Below are positions 1 to 8,494 of a DNA stretch of 64,000 bases, piece after piece. The position numbers and the translations under genes are program-made. Location: contig JBLILH010000014.1 of NCBI GenBank assembly GCA_047636495.1, positions 16,473 to 80,472 on the forward strand. The letters are read 5' to 3'. The stretch is from Endobugula sp047636495 (GTDB lineage Bacteria > Pseudomonadota > Gammaproteobacteria > Pseudomonadales > Cellvibrionaceae). Every line of letters begins with the position of its first letter. Position 1 is the first letter of the stretch. The notes below the pieces were generated by a model. The model did no database searches. It was not told the DNA's origin and saw only the letters and a list, made by a program, of their open reading frames with translations.

Positions 1-1
1 T

Positions 2-853
2 GTTATTGGCTGCGAATATGCTTCTATATTTGCCGGTTTAGGTATTAAAGTTGACCTAGTCAACACTCGAGACCGGCTGTTGTCTTTTTTAGATGATGAA
101 ATTTCTGGTGCATTAAATTATCACCTTAGAGACGTTAGTGTGATGATTAGACACCAAGAAGAATTTGATTATCTAGAAGCCAACGATGATTCGGTGACGG
201 TACATTTAAAGTCGGGGAAGCGTCTATATGCTGATGCTATTTTATGGTGTAACGGCAGAACCGGTAACACTGATACCTTAGCGTTAGAAAACGCTGGTTT
301 AACACCCGATAGCCGTGGTCAGTTGAAAGTTGATGATACTTATCGCACCGCAGTAGACAATATTTACGCCGCGGGTGACGTGATTGGATGGCCTAGCTTA
401 GCGAGCGCTTCTTATGATCAGGGACGTGCAGCGACCGGCTCAATATTAGGTTGTGATATTAATCATGTCAACGATGTGCCTACGGGTATCTATACACTGC
501 CCGAGATCAGCTCAGTGGGTAAAACAGAACGGGAACTGACTGATGAGAAAGTCCCTTACGAGGTTGGGCGTGCATTCTTTAAGAGTATTGCGAGGGCCCA
601 AATTAGCGGTGAAGAAGTGGGGATGTTAAAGATTCTTTTTCATATCGATACTTTTGAAATTCTAGGTATTCATTGTTTTGGTGCCGAGGCATCAGAAATT
701 ATTCATATTGGTCAAGCTATTATGAAACAACCCGGTAAGCAAAATAATATTAAATATTTCCTCAATACCACGTTCAACTACCCCACAATGGCAGAAGCCT
801 ATCGAATTGCAGCTCTAGCGGGGTTAAATCGCACGCAACGTTTTTCGTATTAA
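2..853 (+). CDS. sthA: Soluble pyridine nucleotide transhydrogenase, C-terminal part (5' end outside window)
   Basis: SthA is a cytosolic FAD flavoprotein that transfers reducing equivalents between NADPH and NAD+. About 283 residues are visible; the reading frame is open to the left edge, so the N-terminal FAD-binding part lies outside. The sequence opens inside the NAD(P)-binding fold (VIGCEYASIFAGLG), then shows the conserved KVDLVNTRDRLLSFLDDEIS stretch. The FAD-domain motif AAGDVIG follows, then the dimerisation domain with EISSVGKTE, EILGIHCFGAEASEIIHIGQ and NTTFNYPTMAEAYR. These blocks match the E. coli SthA family closely, and their order distinguishes it from lipoamide dehydrogenase and glutathione reductase. 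A TTG near position 80 is internal and not a real start. A hairpin with a T-rich arm follows the stop codon. Confidence 0.95.
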   Translation, partial: VIGCEYASIFAGLGIKVDLVNTRDRLLSFLDDEISGALNYHLRDVSVMIRHQEEFDYLEANDDSVTVHLKSGKRLYADAILWCNGRTGNTDTLALENAGLTPDSRGQLKVDDTYRTAVDNIYAAGDVIGWPSLASASYDQGRAATGSILGCDINHVNDVPTGIYTLPEISSVGKTERELTDEKVPYEVGRAFFKSIARAQISGEEVGMLKILFHIDTFEILGIHCFGAEASEIIHIGQAIMKQPGKQNNIKYFLNTTFNYPTMAEAYRIAALAGLNRTQRFSY

Positions 854-890
854 GTAGTGTAGATAAACACTTGTCATATTAGGTGCTGAT

Positions 891-934
891 CGCATAAAAA
901 AGTCGAATTTACAAATGCTTGGCTTTTTTATGCG
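891..934 (+). terminator. Putative intrinsic terminator of sthA
   Basis: Arms of 14 nt at 891-904 and 921-934 pair with one G-U wobble, and the 3' arm contains a run of six T. It lies 38 nt after the sthA stop codon. The symmetric A/T runs mean it could act in both directions. Confidence 0.6.
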
Positions 935-956
935 AAGATAACATTTTTTTATTACG

Positions 957-1065
957 CTAGGCGCTTGTCGTGTTTAGGAAAAATCTATTGCATCGGCACG
1001 AAATGGGTGCATCTTTTCGAACTCTCACCGCCTCGTCTCGACCCCCTAAATCCGACAGACGTTTA
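957..1065. mobile_element. MITE-like element, short copy A (about 109 bp)
   Basis: The left end begins CTAG and continues into TTAGGAAAAATCTATTGC, nearly identical to the left end of the element at 11905. The right end has CTAAATCCGACAGACGTTTAG, matching the inverted terminal repeat of that copy. The middle is shorter than in the 187-188 bp copies, so this is probably an internally deleted non-autonomous copy. No transposase is encoded. Confidence 0.55.
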
Positions 1066-1177
1066 GTGCTTAAGTTGGGAACTACAAAAATAACGCCGTA
1101 GCAAACTCCAAGCTGATCGACCCGAGTACTTATGTATTCTGGCTTAAATAAATAATAACAAGCTGATCAAGTCTACG

Positions 1178-1381
1178 CTAACGAGCACAATAGTCTATAG
1201 AAGCGCCAAAACGACCATAGGATAGGCGAATCGATGGGTCGAGTGCATGCATCAGTAAGAATAAACATGCTGCTTGTTCATTAGGCGTCGCAAGACTTGG
1301 TAAGTTTGTTCCTGTGTTAATGACTTCAGTTAAGTCTTCAAAATGTTCACGGCTGGTGGTACTAATAAGGGAAAGCATCAC
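1178..1381 (-). CDS. Small hypothetical ORF, possibly a gene remnant
   Basis: A 67-codon ORF with protein-like composition and no low-complexity bias (for example NEQAACLFLLMHALDP). I do not recognise a family. No convincing ribosome-binding site precedes the first ATG. It sits alone between a MITE-like element and the fimL upstream region, so it may be a remnant of a longer gene or a chance ORF. The rest of the 854-1489 gap holds only the terminator, the MITE copy and a small inverted repeat. Confidence 0.3.
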   Translation of the reverse strand: MMLSLISTTSREHFEDLTEVINTGTNLPSLATPNEQAACLFLLMHALDPSIRLSYGRFGASIDYCAR

Positions 1382-1440
1382 AGCTATATGTAAAAGTAGC
1401 TTGGGAAGCCACTATTCTCCATCTTGGCGTTATGGATTAG

Positions 1441-1467
1441 ACGCACATTGTAGAATAAAATGTGCGT
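1441..1467. promoter_or_regulatory. Perfect 9-bp inverted repeat upstream of fimL
   Basis: ACGCACATT at 1441-1449 and AATGTGCGT at 1459-1467 are perfect inverted copies separated by 9 nt. There is no T-run, so it looks more like a protein-binding site or structured leader than a terminator. It lies about 115 nt before the chosen fimL start. Confidence 0.35.
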
Positions 1468-1582
1468 TACTTAAAACAATCGTTTTGATTTGAGTGTTAT
1501 ATTACGTACTATTATAAATAAGCCTATATTCACAGCCTGGAAATGCCTTTTGAGTGATAAACAAGCAATAAACCTAACATCT

Positions 1583-3268
1583 ATGAATATTATTGAAGAC
1601 GAGTTGATGACGACCATCAGTGAAGCGTCGACACATTTAGAGACTTTTATTAATGAAAGAGATAATCACAAGGTATTAGAAGACTGTATAAGCTCACTAC
1701 AACAAATTCGTGGTAGTTTAGACCTTATTCAATTACATGGTGCTTGTGAGCTAGCAGGAGAAATTTTGTCTACGGCAATGGCTATTAACATCGATAAAAA
1801 CATCGCTCTAGATGAAAAGTTATCGGCGCTAACTAAAGGCTTCTTTATTCTCAGCTGTTATTTTGAATATACACAACAACATCAATCAGGTATGCCAGTA
1901 TTACTTGTGCCCTATATTAACGACCTTCGTCTTGTCAATAGACAAGCAGTTATGCCCGAGTCGTACTTTGAGACCTCAGTATCAGAGTATCGCTGCCCTC
2001 CTTCAGTTATTGACTCAGTACCCGACAGTAGCGAAGATATCCACGTTATGTTGCGTCGTTTTCGGCATATGTATCAGTTAGGTTTACTGGGCGTTATTAA
2101 AGAACAGAATGTGGCTCATGCATTGACTCTCATGCAACGTGCTTGTAATAAAATTTATCGTTTTGCTAAAGGCTGTGAAAGCGAAACACTTTGGTGGCTG
2201 GTGTCAAATGCTCTACAGGCGTTTACTGATGCCAATATAGCGCCTAGTGTTGCACGCAAACGCCTCCTTTCACATATTGACAAACAGCTGCGACTACTAG
2301 AAAAACAAGGTGAGAGTGCTTTTGATCAAAAACCTCCCGAATCGCTGCTAATCGAGCTAGCGTACTATGTTGCTCTGGCTGCAGATTGTAGTGATGGTTA
2401 TGCAAAAATTAAACAGCTTTACGGTTTTACGACACTTATCTATACAGAGCAAACACTCCAGCAAGAAACGGCAGCCCTTACAGGACCTAACGCTAGTACT
2501 GTTGAGTCGGTTGCGGAAGTATTGCGCGTCGAATTAAATGTTGCGAAAGAAAATATGGAGAAATCGCAAACAACAGGCTATGCCGTAGAAGACGGTTATA
2601 CCGACACTATCTCTCGTATGCAACGAGTCAAAGATATTCTACATGTTGTGGGGTTAACATCCGCAGCCAATGTTATACGCGGTTCTTTAACAATATTGGC
2701 AAGTGCTGATGAAGCTAAACAGCGCTTAGATGATGAAGGTAGTATAAAGGTAGTCGATGCCTTTCTGTATGTTGAAAGTGTATTGAGTAGCTTAGCAAAA
2801 CGAAATTTTTCTGGTGAACAACTCAATGAAATGAATCAGCTTAATCAGAACGAGATGATTTCATCGAACAACTTGATCGACGCACAGCTTGTTGTAATGG
2901 AGGAAGCTGAGAGAGGCATTACTCAAATTAAGCAATCACTGACGGCCTTTACTGATTCTGAGTATGATACAGCGCATATTGGCAACTTTTCTGAGCAGTT
3001 ACAAGAGATAAGAGGCGGTATGACCGTGCTTGGTTTGCCACGTGCTGCCGCTATTGTTGCTGCGTGTCACGAATTTATTGAAAAGACTTTGATGTCGACA
3101 GATGAGCATGCAGCTCTAGAATACATGCTGGAAACATTTGCTGACGCCCTTATTTGTCTAGAATATTATCTTGGCTGCATGAAGGTGGACAAGCAAGTAT
3201 CTGCAGATAATTTGGTGATAGCAGAAGAGAGTTTGGCTGCTCTAGGGTATCCTGTCAAAGTATCATAG
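1583..3268 (+). CDS. fimL: FimL-like scaffold protein (ChpA N-terminal-domain family)
   Basis: In Pseudomonas, FimL is a cytoplasmic scaffold that links the Pil-Chp chemosensory system to adenylate cyclase and type IV pilus function. It resembles the N-terminal Hpt-like repeats of ChpA but lacks the CheA kinase core. Here residues near the start (EDELMTTISEASTHLETF, then LQQIRGSLDLIQLHGACELA) match that first Hpt-like unit. Two further units follow, around MQRVKDILHVVGLTSAANV and LQEIRGGMTVLGLPRAAAIV. None shows an obvious phosphoacceptor histidine. I chose the ATG at 1583 rather than the upstream TTG at 1490 because it gives 561 residues, essentially the length of Pseudomonas FimL, and starts in phase with the conserved N-terminus. 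The ribosome-binding site is weak. No pil or chp genes are visible nearby. Confidence 0.7.
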   Translation: MNIIEDELMTTISEASTHLETFINERDNHKVLEDCISSLQQIRGSLDLIQLHGACELAGEILSTAMAINIDKNIALDEKLSALTKGFFILSCYFEYTQQHQSGMPVLLVPYINDLRLVNRQAVMPESYFETSVSEYRCPPSVIDSVPDSSEDIHVMLRRFRHMYQLGLLGVIKEQNVAHALTLMQRACNKIYRFAKGCESETLWWLVSNALQAFTDANIAPSVARKRLLSHIDKQLRLLEKQGESAFDQKPPESLLIELAYYVALAADCSDGYAKIKQLYGFTTLIYTEQTLQQETAALTGPNASTVESVAEVLRVELNVAKENMEKSQTTGYAVEDGYTDTISRMQRVKDILHVVGLTSAANVIRGSLTILASADEAKQRLDDEGSIKVVDAFLYVESVLSSLAKRNFSGEQLNEMNQLNQNEMISSNNLIDAQLVVMEEAERGITQIKQSLTAFTDSEYDTAHIGNFSEQLQEIRGGMTVLGLPRAAAIVAACHEFIEKTLMSTDEHAALEYMLETFADALICLEYYLGCMKVDKQVSADNLVIAEESLAALGYPVKVS

Positions 3269-3428
3269 ACCGATTTACTTCACACAATTACCTTCAGCCT
3301 GAATATACCCCGTGCTGCATTGGATTTTTTCACTCTTTTTCTCACCATACATGTCACTATGCATTACCCCAGTAAGCGATAAATAGTGGCACGGAAAAAA
3401 TATTATTAATCACTACTAAGGAGTTATC

Positions 3429-4505
3429 TTGGAATTTTTATATGAGTACGGTTTGTTTTTCGCAAAAGCAGTGACCTTCGTCATTGCCATCGCTATTATT
3501 ATTGCATTGATACTGAGTGCCGGCCACAAAACCCACCGTGAGTCGAGTGGTAGTATCGATATTATTAAGATTAATGACCGCTATGACGAGATGAGAGACC
3601 AAATAAAGTCCGTTGTATACACCTCGGAAAAGCTTAAAGAAGAAGCGAAAGCGAATAAAAAACAACAAAAGTTAGACAAGAAACAAGATAAAAAACAAAA
3701 ACGTTTGAAAGATAAAAGTAACGATGATGTTCAATCTACTGACGATGATAAAAAACGTGTTTATATCGTCGATTTCGACGGTGATATTAAAGCCTCTGCA
3801 GTAGATAGTTTGCGTGAAGAAATTACGGCTATCTTAAGTATTGCTAAAATAACCGATGAAGTTGTCGTCAGACTAGAGAGTGCGGGAGGAATGGTACATA
3901 GCTACGGTCTTGCATCTAGCCAGCTGGCTAGAATCAAAGAGAGCAATATACCTCTTACAGTCTGTGTCGATAAAGTAGCCGCTAGTGGCGGCTATATGAT
4001 GGCTTGTGTGGCAAATACCATTTGTGCAGCGCCTTTTGCCATCATTGGTTCTATTGGTGTGGTTGCACAACTGCCTAACTTTCATCGATTGTTAAAGAAA
4101 AACGATGTTGATTTTGAGCTGTTTACCGCTGGTGAGTACAAGCGTACCGTCACTATGTTCGGTGAAAACACCGATAAGGGCCGAGAAAAGTTTACTGATG
4201 ATTTAGAAACGACTCATGACTTATTTAAAGACTTTGTTCGTGACCAACGCCCAATCGTGAATGTTGATGAAGTCGCTACCGGTGAAATTTGGTTTGGTTC
4301 ACAAGCAAAAAAACAGCTGTTGGTAGACCAGCTCACCACCAGTGATGATTACATTGTTTCTCAGGTAGCATCTGCTGATATATTTCATGTGATGTTTGCT
4401 ACAAAGAAAAGTATGGCGGAGCGCTTCGGCGTTAATGTCCAGCTCGCCATTGAAAGTTCCGTCAGCCGACTTTTCTCTCAATTAAATATGTCACGTTTTA
4501 TGTGA
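3429..4505 (+). CDS. sohB: Inner-membrane serine peptidase SohB (family S49)
   Basis: SohB is an SppA-related peptidase thought to degrade membrane or signal-peptide remnants. Residues 8-31 form an N-terminal membrane segment. Residues 65-108 are a highly charged Lys/Asp-rich linker, and the S49 domain follows. The catalytic pair is visible as Ser186 in VAASGGYMM and Lys238 in FTAGEYKRT, the typical Ser-Lys dyad. The start is a TTG at 3429, preceded by AAGGAG with a 5-nt spacer, which supports it over later ATGs. The length of 358 residues fits the family. It stands alone, 160 bp after fimL, and is followed by a large palindrome. Confidence 0.92.
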   Translation: MEFLYEYGLFFAKAVTFVIAIAIIIALILSAGHKTHRESSGSIDIIKINDRYDEMRDQIKSVVYTSEKLKEEAKANKKQQKLDKKQDKKQKRLKDKSNDDVQSTDDDKKRVYIVDFDGDIKASAVDSLREEITAILSIAKITDEVVVRLESAGGMVHSYGLASSQLARIKESNIPLTVCVDKVAASGGYMMACVANTICAAPFAIIGSIGVVAQLPNFHRLLKKNDVDFELFTAGEYKRTVTMFGENTDKGREKFTDDLETTHDLFKDFVRDQRPIVNVDEVATGEIWFGSQAKKQLLVDQLTTSDDYIVSQVASADIFHVMFATKKSMAERFGVNVQLAIESSVSRLFSQLNMSRFM

Positions 4506-4518
4506 TGTAGTTTTTTTC

Positions 4519-4562
4519 AGGTAAGCTTTTATTGTGACCCACATCACATTAAAAGCTTACCT
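4519..4562. promoter_or_regulatory. 44-bp near-perfect palindrome with a consensus CRP/Vfr site at its centre
   Basis: Perfect 12-bp arms at 4519-4530 and 4551-4562 flank a core at 4533-4548 that reads TGTGA, six bases, TCACA. That is an exact CRP half-site arrangement with the usual spacing. The T-run lies before the hairpin on the plus strand and no T-run follows it on either strand, so it is not a classical terminator. No gene starts within 800 bp downstream on the plus strand. Confidence 0.5.
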
Positions 4563-5433
4563 ACTGACTCACTTACCAGGTACCCTATGCCTATCTCTAA
4601 ATCCTTCAAGAAATAATGGCAAATATCGAGTTAGTATCTGCTAACAAGAATGTTATGCACATCTGTAATAAAGTAGTCATAAGTTATTTCAAAAAAGCTT
4701 TTTTTTTATCTTTTCTTTATTGACAATCGTAAGTATATGATTAATATGATTTTTTTATCAAAGGTTAAAAAATGATCAATTGCTAGGCAGCCCTATATTT
4801 ACTGCCTTTAAGCACCTTCCTTAAACTTTTCCCACAAAGTTATCCACAGTAATTGTGGAAAAGCAGATTACTAAATTATTTGTCTAAAATGCCTATAAAA
4901 CTTTGGTGCCAGCCTTGAGATTTCTGGTGCAAACTGCTAACAGCCGATGGTCATCGCCGGGTTGAGGGTAGTACATAACAGAGGATATAAAGATTAAAAA
5001 AAAATAGACGTCAGGGCAGGTGTCTGGCCAAGACCATTTGGGAAAATAGTGAAGGCATGAACTAACTAAATCGACATTAACTAGGGTGCAAACCACGTAG
5101 CCTGCAAGTTTTCTTGAGATCTAATTGTTGTAAAAGGTATCGTCTTAAGCACATGGTAAAATAGTTTGAACCATATCGTTTTAACGGTCATTTCGAAGTG
5201 TTCAGGTAAGTGCTCTGGTCTATAAACCAATCATCAGCAAATCCATCAATAAAGAATGCAAGTAAGATTCTTAATATTTGTACTAAAAAGGGTGTATCGA
5301 TGGCTTAATAACAGAGCATGTAAGCCACCTTCCGGGTCGTTATTTAAATTGATCAATTGGATTATTTTAAATAATAGCTCTTCAGCGTCACCATGACGTC
5401 AATGAGTTATTCATTAAGTTTCTTGCTGGGAGA
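4563..5433. other. 870-bp gene-free AT-rich region with one perfect DnaA box
   Basis: No ORF here looks coding. The 4680-4790 stretch is very AT-rich with T-runs, and a perfect TTATCCACA DnaA box lies at 4840-4848. A small inverted repeat (CCACAGTAATTGTGG) overlaps it. Only one box was seen, and there are no oriC-linked genes, so I do not call an origin. Confidence 0.4.
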
Positions 5434-5781
5434 CTATTCAAGTGATTGCGCAACCTCTTGCGATATCAGTTGTATCGTACTCGTAATTACATTGTCTAAC
5501 GCCTCGAAAGTGGTATTTCTCATAATATAGTGGTCCAGACTTTTTCTAAAGATTGTCAGTCTTTTAGACATTAACTTAAACTCATAGCTTATGGGCTCAT
5601 ACGTTAAGTCGTGGTCTTGAATACTGAGCTTATTAATCTCAAGTAATTCTTTTGATACCGTGCTGAAGCAGTCATATGTGGCATCTTTTGTGGCTATCGA
5701 ACTGGCTTCCCAGTACGCTTTATCCAAGGTATTTGCAAGCTCATCTAAAATAGGGATGGCGTGTGCAATAGTGTAAGGCAT
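5434..5781 (-). CDS. Hypothetical protein, 115 aa
   Basis: A 115-residue, mostly helical, soluble protein with no signal peptide or membrane segment. I do not recognise the family. The ATG at 5781 is preceded by GGAG with a 7-nt spacer (GGAGATATATT then ATG), which supports it as a real gene. It is monocistronic and divergent from the DUF2788 gene. Its upstream region is shared with that gene. Confidence 0.65.
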   Translation of the reverse strand: MPYTIAHAIPILDELANTLDKAYWEASSIATKDATYDCFSTVSKELLEINKLSIQDHDLTYEPISYEFKLMSKRLTIFRKSLDHYIMRNTTFEALDNVITSTIQLISQEVAQSLE

Positions 5782-5972
5782 AATATATCTCCGCTGGTGT
5801 TGATGACTCTTATAACTTCATTGAGTATAGACAAGTTTTTGAACCTTGATACATTGAAATTAAATAGTCTATAAACTCAATTTCGCTAAAGAATTTGTGA
5901 TGTAAATCACGTAAAATAGTCTCTAAATAAATGACCTATATTGGCGGCCAGACACTCACTGCTAGGAAAAAT

Positions 5973-6167
5973 ATGACTGTAGAACAATTTGAGTTTTATA
6001 CCTTGATAATTTGTGTAGGGGGTTTGATCCTGTTTATGACGTTTATTATGTGGGATTTGGCGAAGAAATCTAAGGCTGGTCGCTTCGGCACGTTTATTCT
6101 ATTTGCAGCTCTAGGAGTGGGGTTATTGGGCTTTGTCGTAAAAACCGTGCTGGTTGAGTTGATTTAA
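5973..6167 (+). CDS. DUF2788 family small membrane protein
   Basis: A 64-residue protein with two hydrophobic segments (LIICVGGLILFMTFIMW and GTFILFAALGVGLLGFVV) separated by a short basic loop, AKKSKAGRFG. This pattern and the motif order match the uncharacterised DUF2788 family of gammaproteobacteria. I start it at the ATG at 5973, preceded by AGGAAA, which gives the family's N-terminus (MTVEQFEFY). The in-frame ATG at 5931 would add 14 residues not expected in the family. Function is unknown; an inner-membrane location is inferred. Confidence 0.8.
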   Translation: MTVEQFEFYTLIICVGGLILFMTFIMWDLAKKSKAGRFGTFILFAALGVGLLGFVVKTVLVELI

Positions 6168-6247
6168 CCTGTTATCACTCACACTTGATGCATTAGCTAC
6201 CTATAATGCAACCAACAGCTAATTTTTTTTCATTTGGTTTTTAATAT

Positions 6248-8479
6248 ATGTTTACGGCCACTTCAAAAGTCCACCTGCAACGCAATGTTATGCGTGAAAC
6301 CGATATGCGCTTGGTCGCATATAGCCAGAAAGGCATCTTTCTAAGTGTACTTGCTTTCGGTCTCACCGTATGGGTAGGTGACCATCACATACACAATCCT
6401 ACCGTCACTGCGATTTTATCAATAGGCCTCGTTACGATCACGCTTGTTCGCGGCTACTTTCTATTTCGTTTCGAATCTATCTATCCGAAAGGCCCCGGTA
6501 AATGGCGTAATATCTTCTTTTTTCTGACCTTTATCGGTTCTGCATGGTGGGGTACATTAGTGGCGACCATGACCTGGGTTGGTGGTCTAAATAACGAAAT
6601 CCCTATTCTTTGGCTTTATACCGTGGGGTTTTTTGCCGGCAGTTTGTACGTTATTGGCCCGTTTAAGGAGTTTCTACGGATCTATATGGCCGTTGCGTTT
6701 GTTCCATGTTCTGTAACCGCTTTTTTACTCTTTGACCCAGTTTCCGCGTTATATGGCGTTATCATGATGATGTTGTACGTTTTGCTCTATCGTCAGGGAG
6801 AGGTGATAGGCGATAACTATTGGGATAAGTTACAGGCCACTTACGATTTATTAAAAAAAACCAAGACACTAGAGGCTGAGAAAATATCAACGCAAAGCAC
6901 CCTTAATGAAAGCGACGTCATCTTTTCCAAAATTACTCGCGAACTCACCGCCTCGATGCAAGAAATCTCCAGTGGTCTTACTTTACTCAAAGAAGCTGAT
7001 TTGCCGATTGATAGTGCAAGATTATTGATGCTCACCGAACAAAAAAACCAACAGCAGCGCACGCTACTAAAAAATATTTCGGAGATGAAGAACATAACAC
7101 AAAAGAATGTATTGTTAGATACAGACGTTATTAATCTTCGTTATCATTTGGAAAGGTCTCTCTCTAACATTAGTAGTATGGCTCATCAAAAGGGAATAGA
7201 GCTATTTCCATTTTTTTCTGCAGGTTTTCCACTCAAGGTACGAGGCGATGGCGAAAGAGTGCAGCAACTAGTCAGTAATCTGATTAGCAGCGCCTGTCAG
7301 TATTGTGATGGGGGGAATTTAACCATCGATTTTACCTACCAGCAAGAAGCTGACACGGGAATTTTTAGAGTCTCTATCACCAACAATCATGCCGACAAAG
7401 ACGCGTTACCCTTAGATGTACTTCAGCGGCTTTTTTCTCCTCGTGATGCCCAAGATGCACATATTGGTTTAAGTTTGGCCGTGGTCAAAGGTTTGGCCTC
7501 TTGTATGGGCGGCTTTGCTAATGTGCATTACAAGAAAAGTGGAGCATTGGTTTTTTGGGCTTCCGCAAAATTACCGGTTATATCGATGGAGACGGTAGAA
7601 AAACAGACGCTAGTCGCCGCATTATCAGACAAGCGAGTATTGTTTTATCAGCCTCCAGAAGCGCTTGCCGATGTGCTCTCTGCCACACTTCATCACTGGG
7701 GGCTAAATGTCGATTTAGTCGATGATGAGCAATCTGCACTGTCGATGTTGCATACTGCTTCATCGGCCAATGGTTACGATTTGATTATTATTTATGTCCC
7801 GTTAGATGATCATGATTCGACTCGATTTTCTGAAGATTTGTGCCAACAATCGGTTACGTCAGAGACGCCACAGATTTTGTTGATTAGTCAATTACAAAGT
7901 AAGACTGAATTGGTACAAAAACATTTACATAAACACAGCCAAATACAGACAGTTTATAAACCTATAGAACACCGCTATTTGCAAAAAAAAATTAAGTCAC
8001 TACTGATTGAAAGCCGCTCTACAGTACCGAGAAAACAAGTAAAGCATGATGTTTTATCGAGTAAAACAATTTTATTGTTTCAAAAAGAAGAAATTGACAT
8101 AGCCATCATCCAAAAACTGTTAGGAAAAATTGGGTGCATCGTATCGGTTGCCGCATCGCCAGATGATTGTTTAGAAAAGCTATCACAACATACATATCAT
8201 GGCTTTATTTGCGAGAGCCACCTTACCGATATTAATTTAACGTCTTTTGTCAATAACGCGAGGATGGCTTGTGAAGCGATTAGAAAACACGAATACACTA
8301 TGCCCATTATCGGCTTTACCAATCACCAGTTAGAAGGGGAAGAGTCACAGTGTTTGGCTTCTGGTATGGATTGTTATTTGAACTCACCCATAGATATAGA
8401 AGATTTACGAGCGGTACTTAAACGCTTTATAGGCCGCGCTGCGTACATAGCCAACATTGATCCTTCTGCGATTTCTTAA
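6248..8479 (+). CDS. Membrane hybrid-kinase-like protein with degenerate catalytic sites
   Basis: A 743-residue protein. The N-terminal membrane region spans residues 28-185 with about five or six hydrophobic segments. It is followed by a coiled segment, a HisKA-like helix, an HATPase-like domain and two receiver-like domains. The usual HELRTP phosphoacceptor is replaced by TRELTASM, with Arg231 where the His should be. The N-box is weakened (NLISSACQY), the first G-box DxGxG is missing, and only a partial second G-box remains (HIGLSLAVVKGLASCMGG). The first receiver reads DLIIIYVPLDD and the second HGFICESHLTD, so neither keeps the expected phosphoacceptor Asp at the end of beta-3. The frame is intact over 2.2 kb, suggesting a maintained signalling pseudokinase rather than a decaying gene. 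What it senses cannot be inferred. Confidence 0.8.
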   Translation: MFTATSKVHLQRNVMRETDMRLVAYSQKGIFLSVLAFGLTVWVGDHHIHNPTVTAILSIGLVTITLVRGYFLFRFESIYPKGPGKWRNIFFFLTFIGSAWWGTLVATMTWVGGLNNEIPILWLYTVGFFAGSLYVIGPFKEFLRIYMAVAFVPCSVTAFLLFDPVSALYGVIMMMLYVLLYRQGEVIGDNYWDKLQATYDLLKKTKTLEAEKISTQSTLNESDVIFSKITRELTASMQEISSGLTLLKEADLPIDSARLLMLTEQKNQQQRTLLKNISEMKNITQKNVLLDTDVINLRYHLERSLSNISSMAHQKGIELFPFFSAGFPLKVRGDGERVQQLVSNLISSACQYCDGGNLTIDFTYQQEADTGIFRVSITNNHADKDALPLDVLQRLFSPRDAQDAHIGLSLAVVKGLASCMGGFANVHYKKSGALVFWASAKLPVISMETVEKQTLVAALSDKRVLFYQPPEALADVLSATLHHWGLNVDLVDDEQSALSMLHTASSANGYDLIIIYVPLDDHDSTRFSEDLCQQSVTSETPQILLISQLQSKTELVQKHLHKHSQIQTVYKPIEHRYLQKKIKSLLIESRSTVPRKQVKHDVLSSKTILLFQKEEIDIAIIQKLLGKIGCIVSVAASPDDCLEKLSQHTYHGFICESHLTDINLTSFVNNARMACEAIRKHEYTMPIIGFTNHQLEGEESQCLASGMDCYLNSPIDIEDLRAVLKRFIGRAAYIANIDPSAIS

Positions 8480-8494
8480 CATGCCGGATTAAAT

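Noticed and set aside
1490..1582. Upstream TTG start for the FimL-like gene
   Set aside because: The additional 31 residues lack family similarity, and the ATG at 1583 gives the family's length.
4840..4848. Perfect DnaA box in an AT-rich gap (possible replication origin)
   Set aside because: Only one box, no GATC cluster, and no dnaA, mnmG or plasmid rep gene nearby; a single box is expected by chance or as a DnaA-controlled site.
4893..5096. 67-codon minus-strand ORF
   Set aside because: No ribosome-binding site, Cys/Trp-rich composition, lies in an AT-rich gap; treated as chance.
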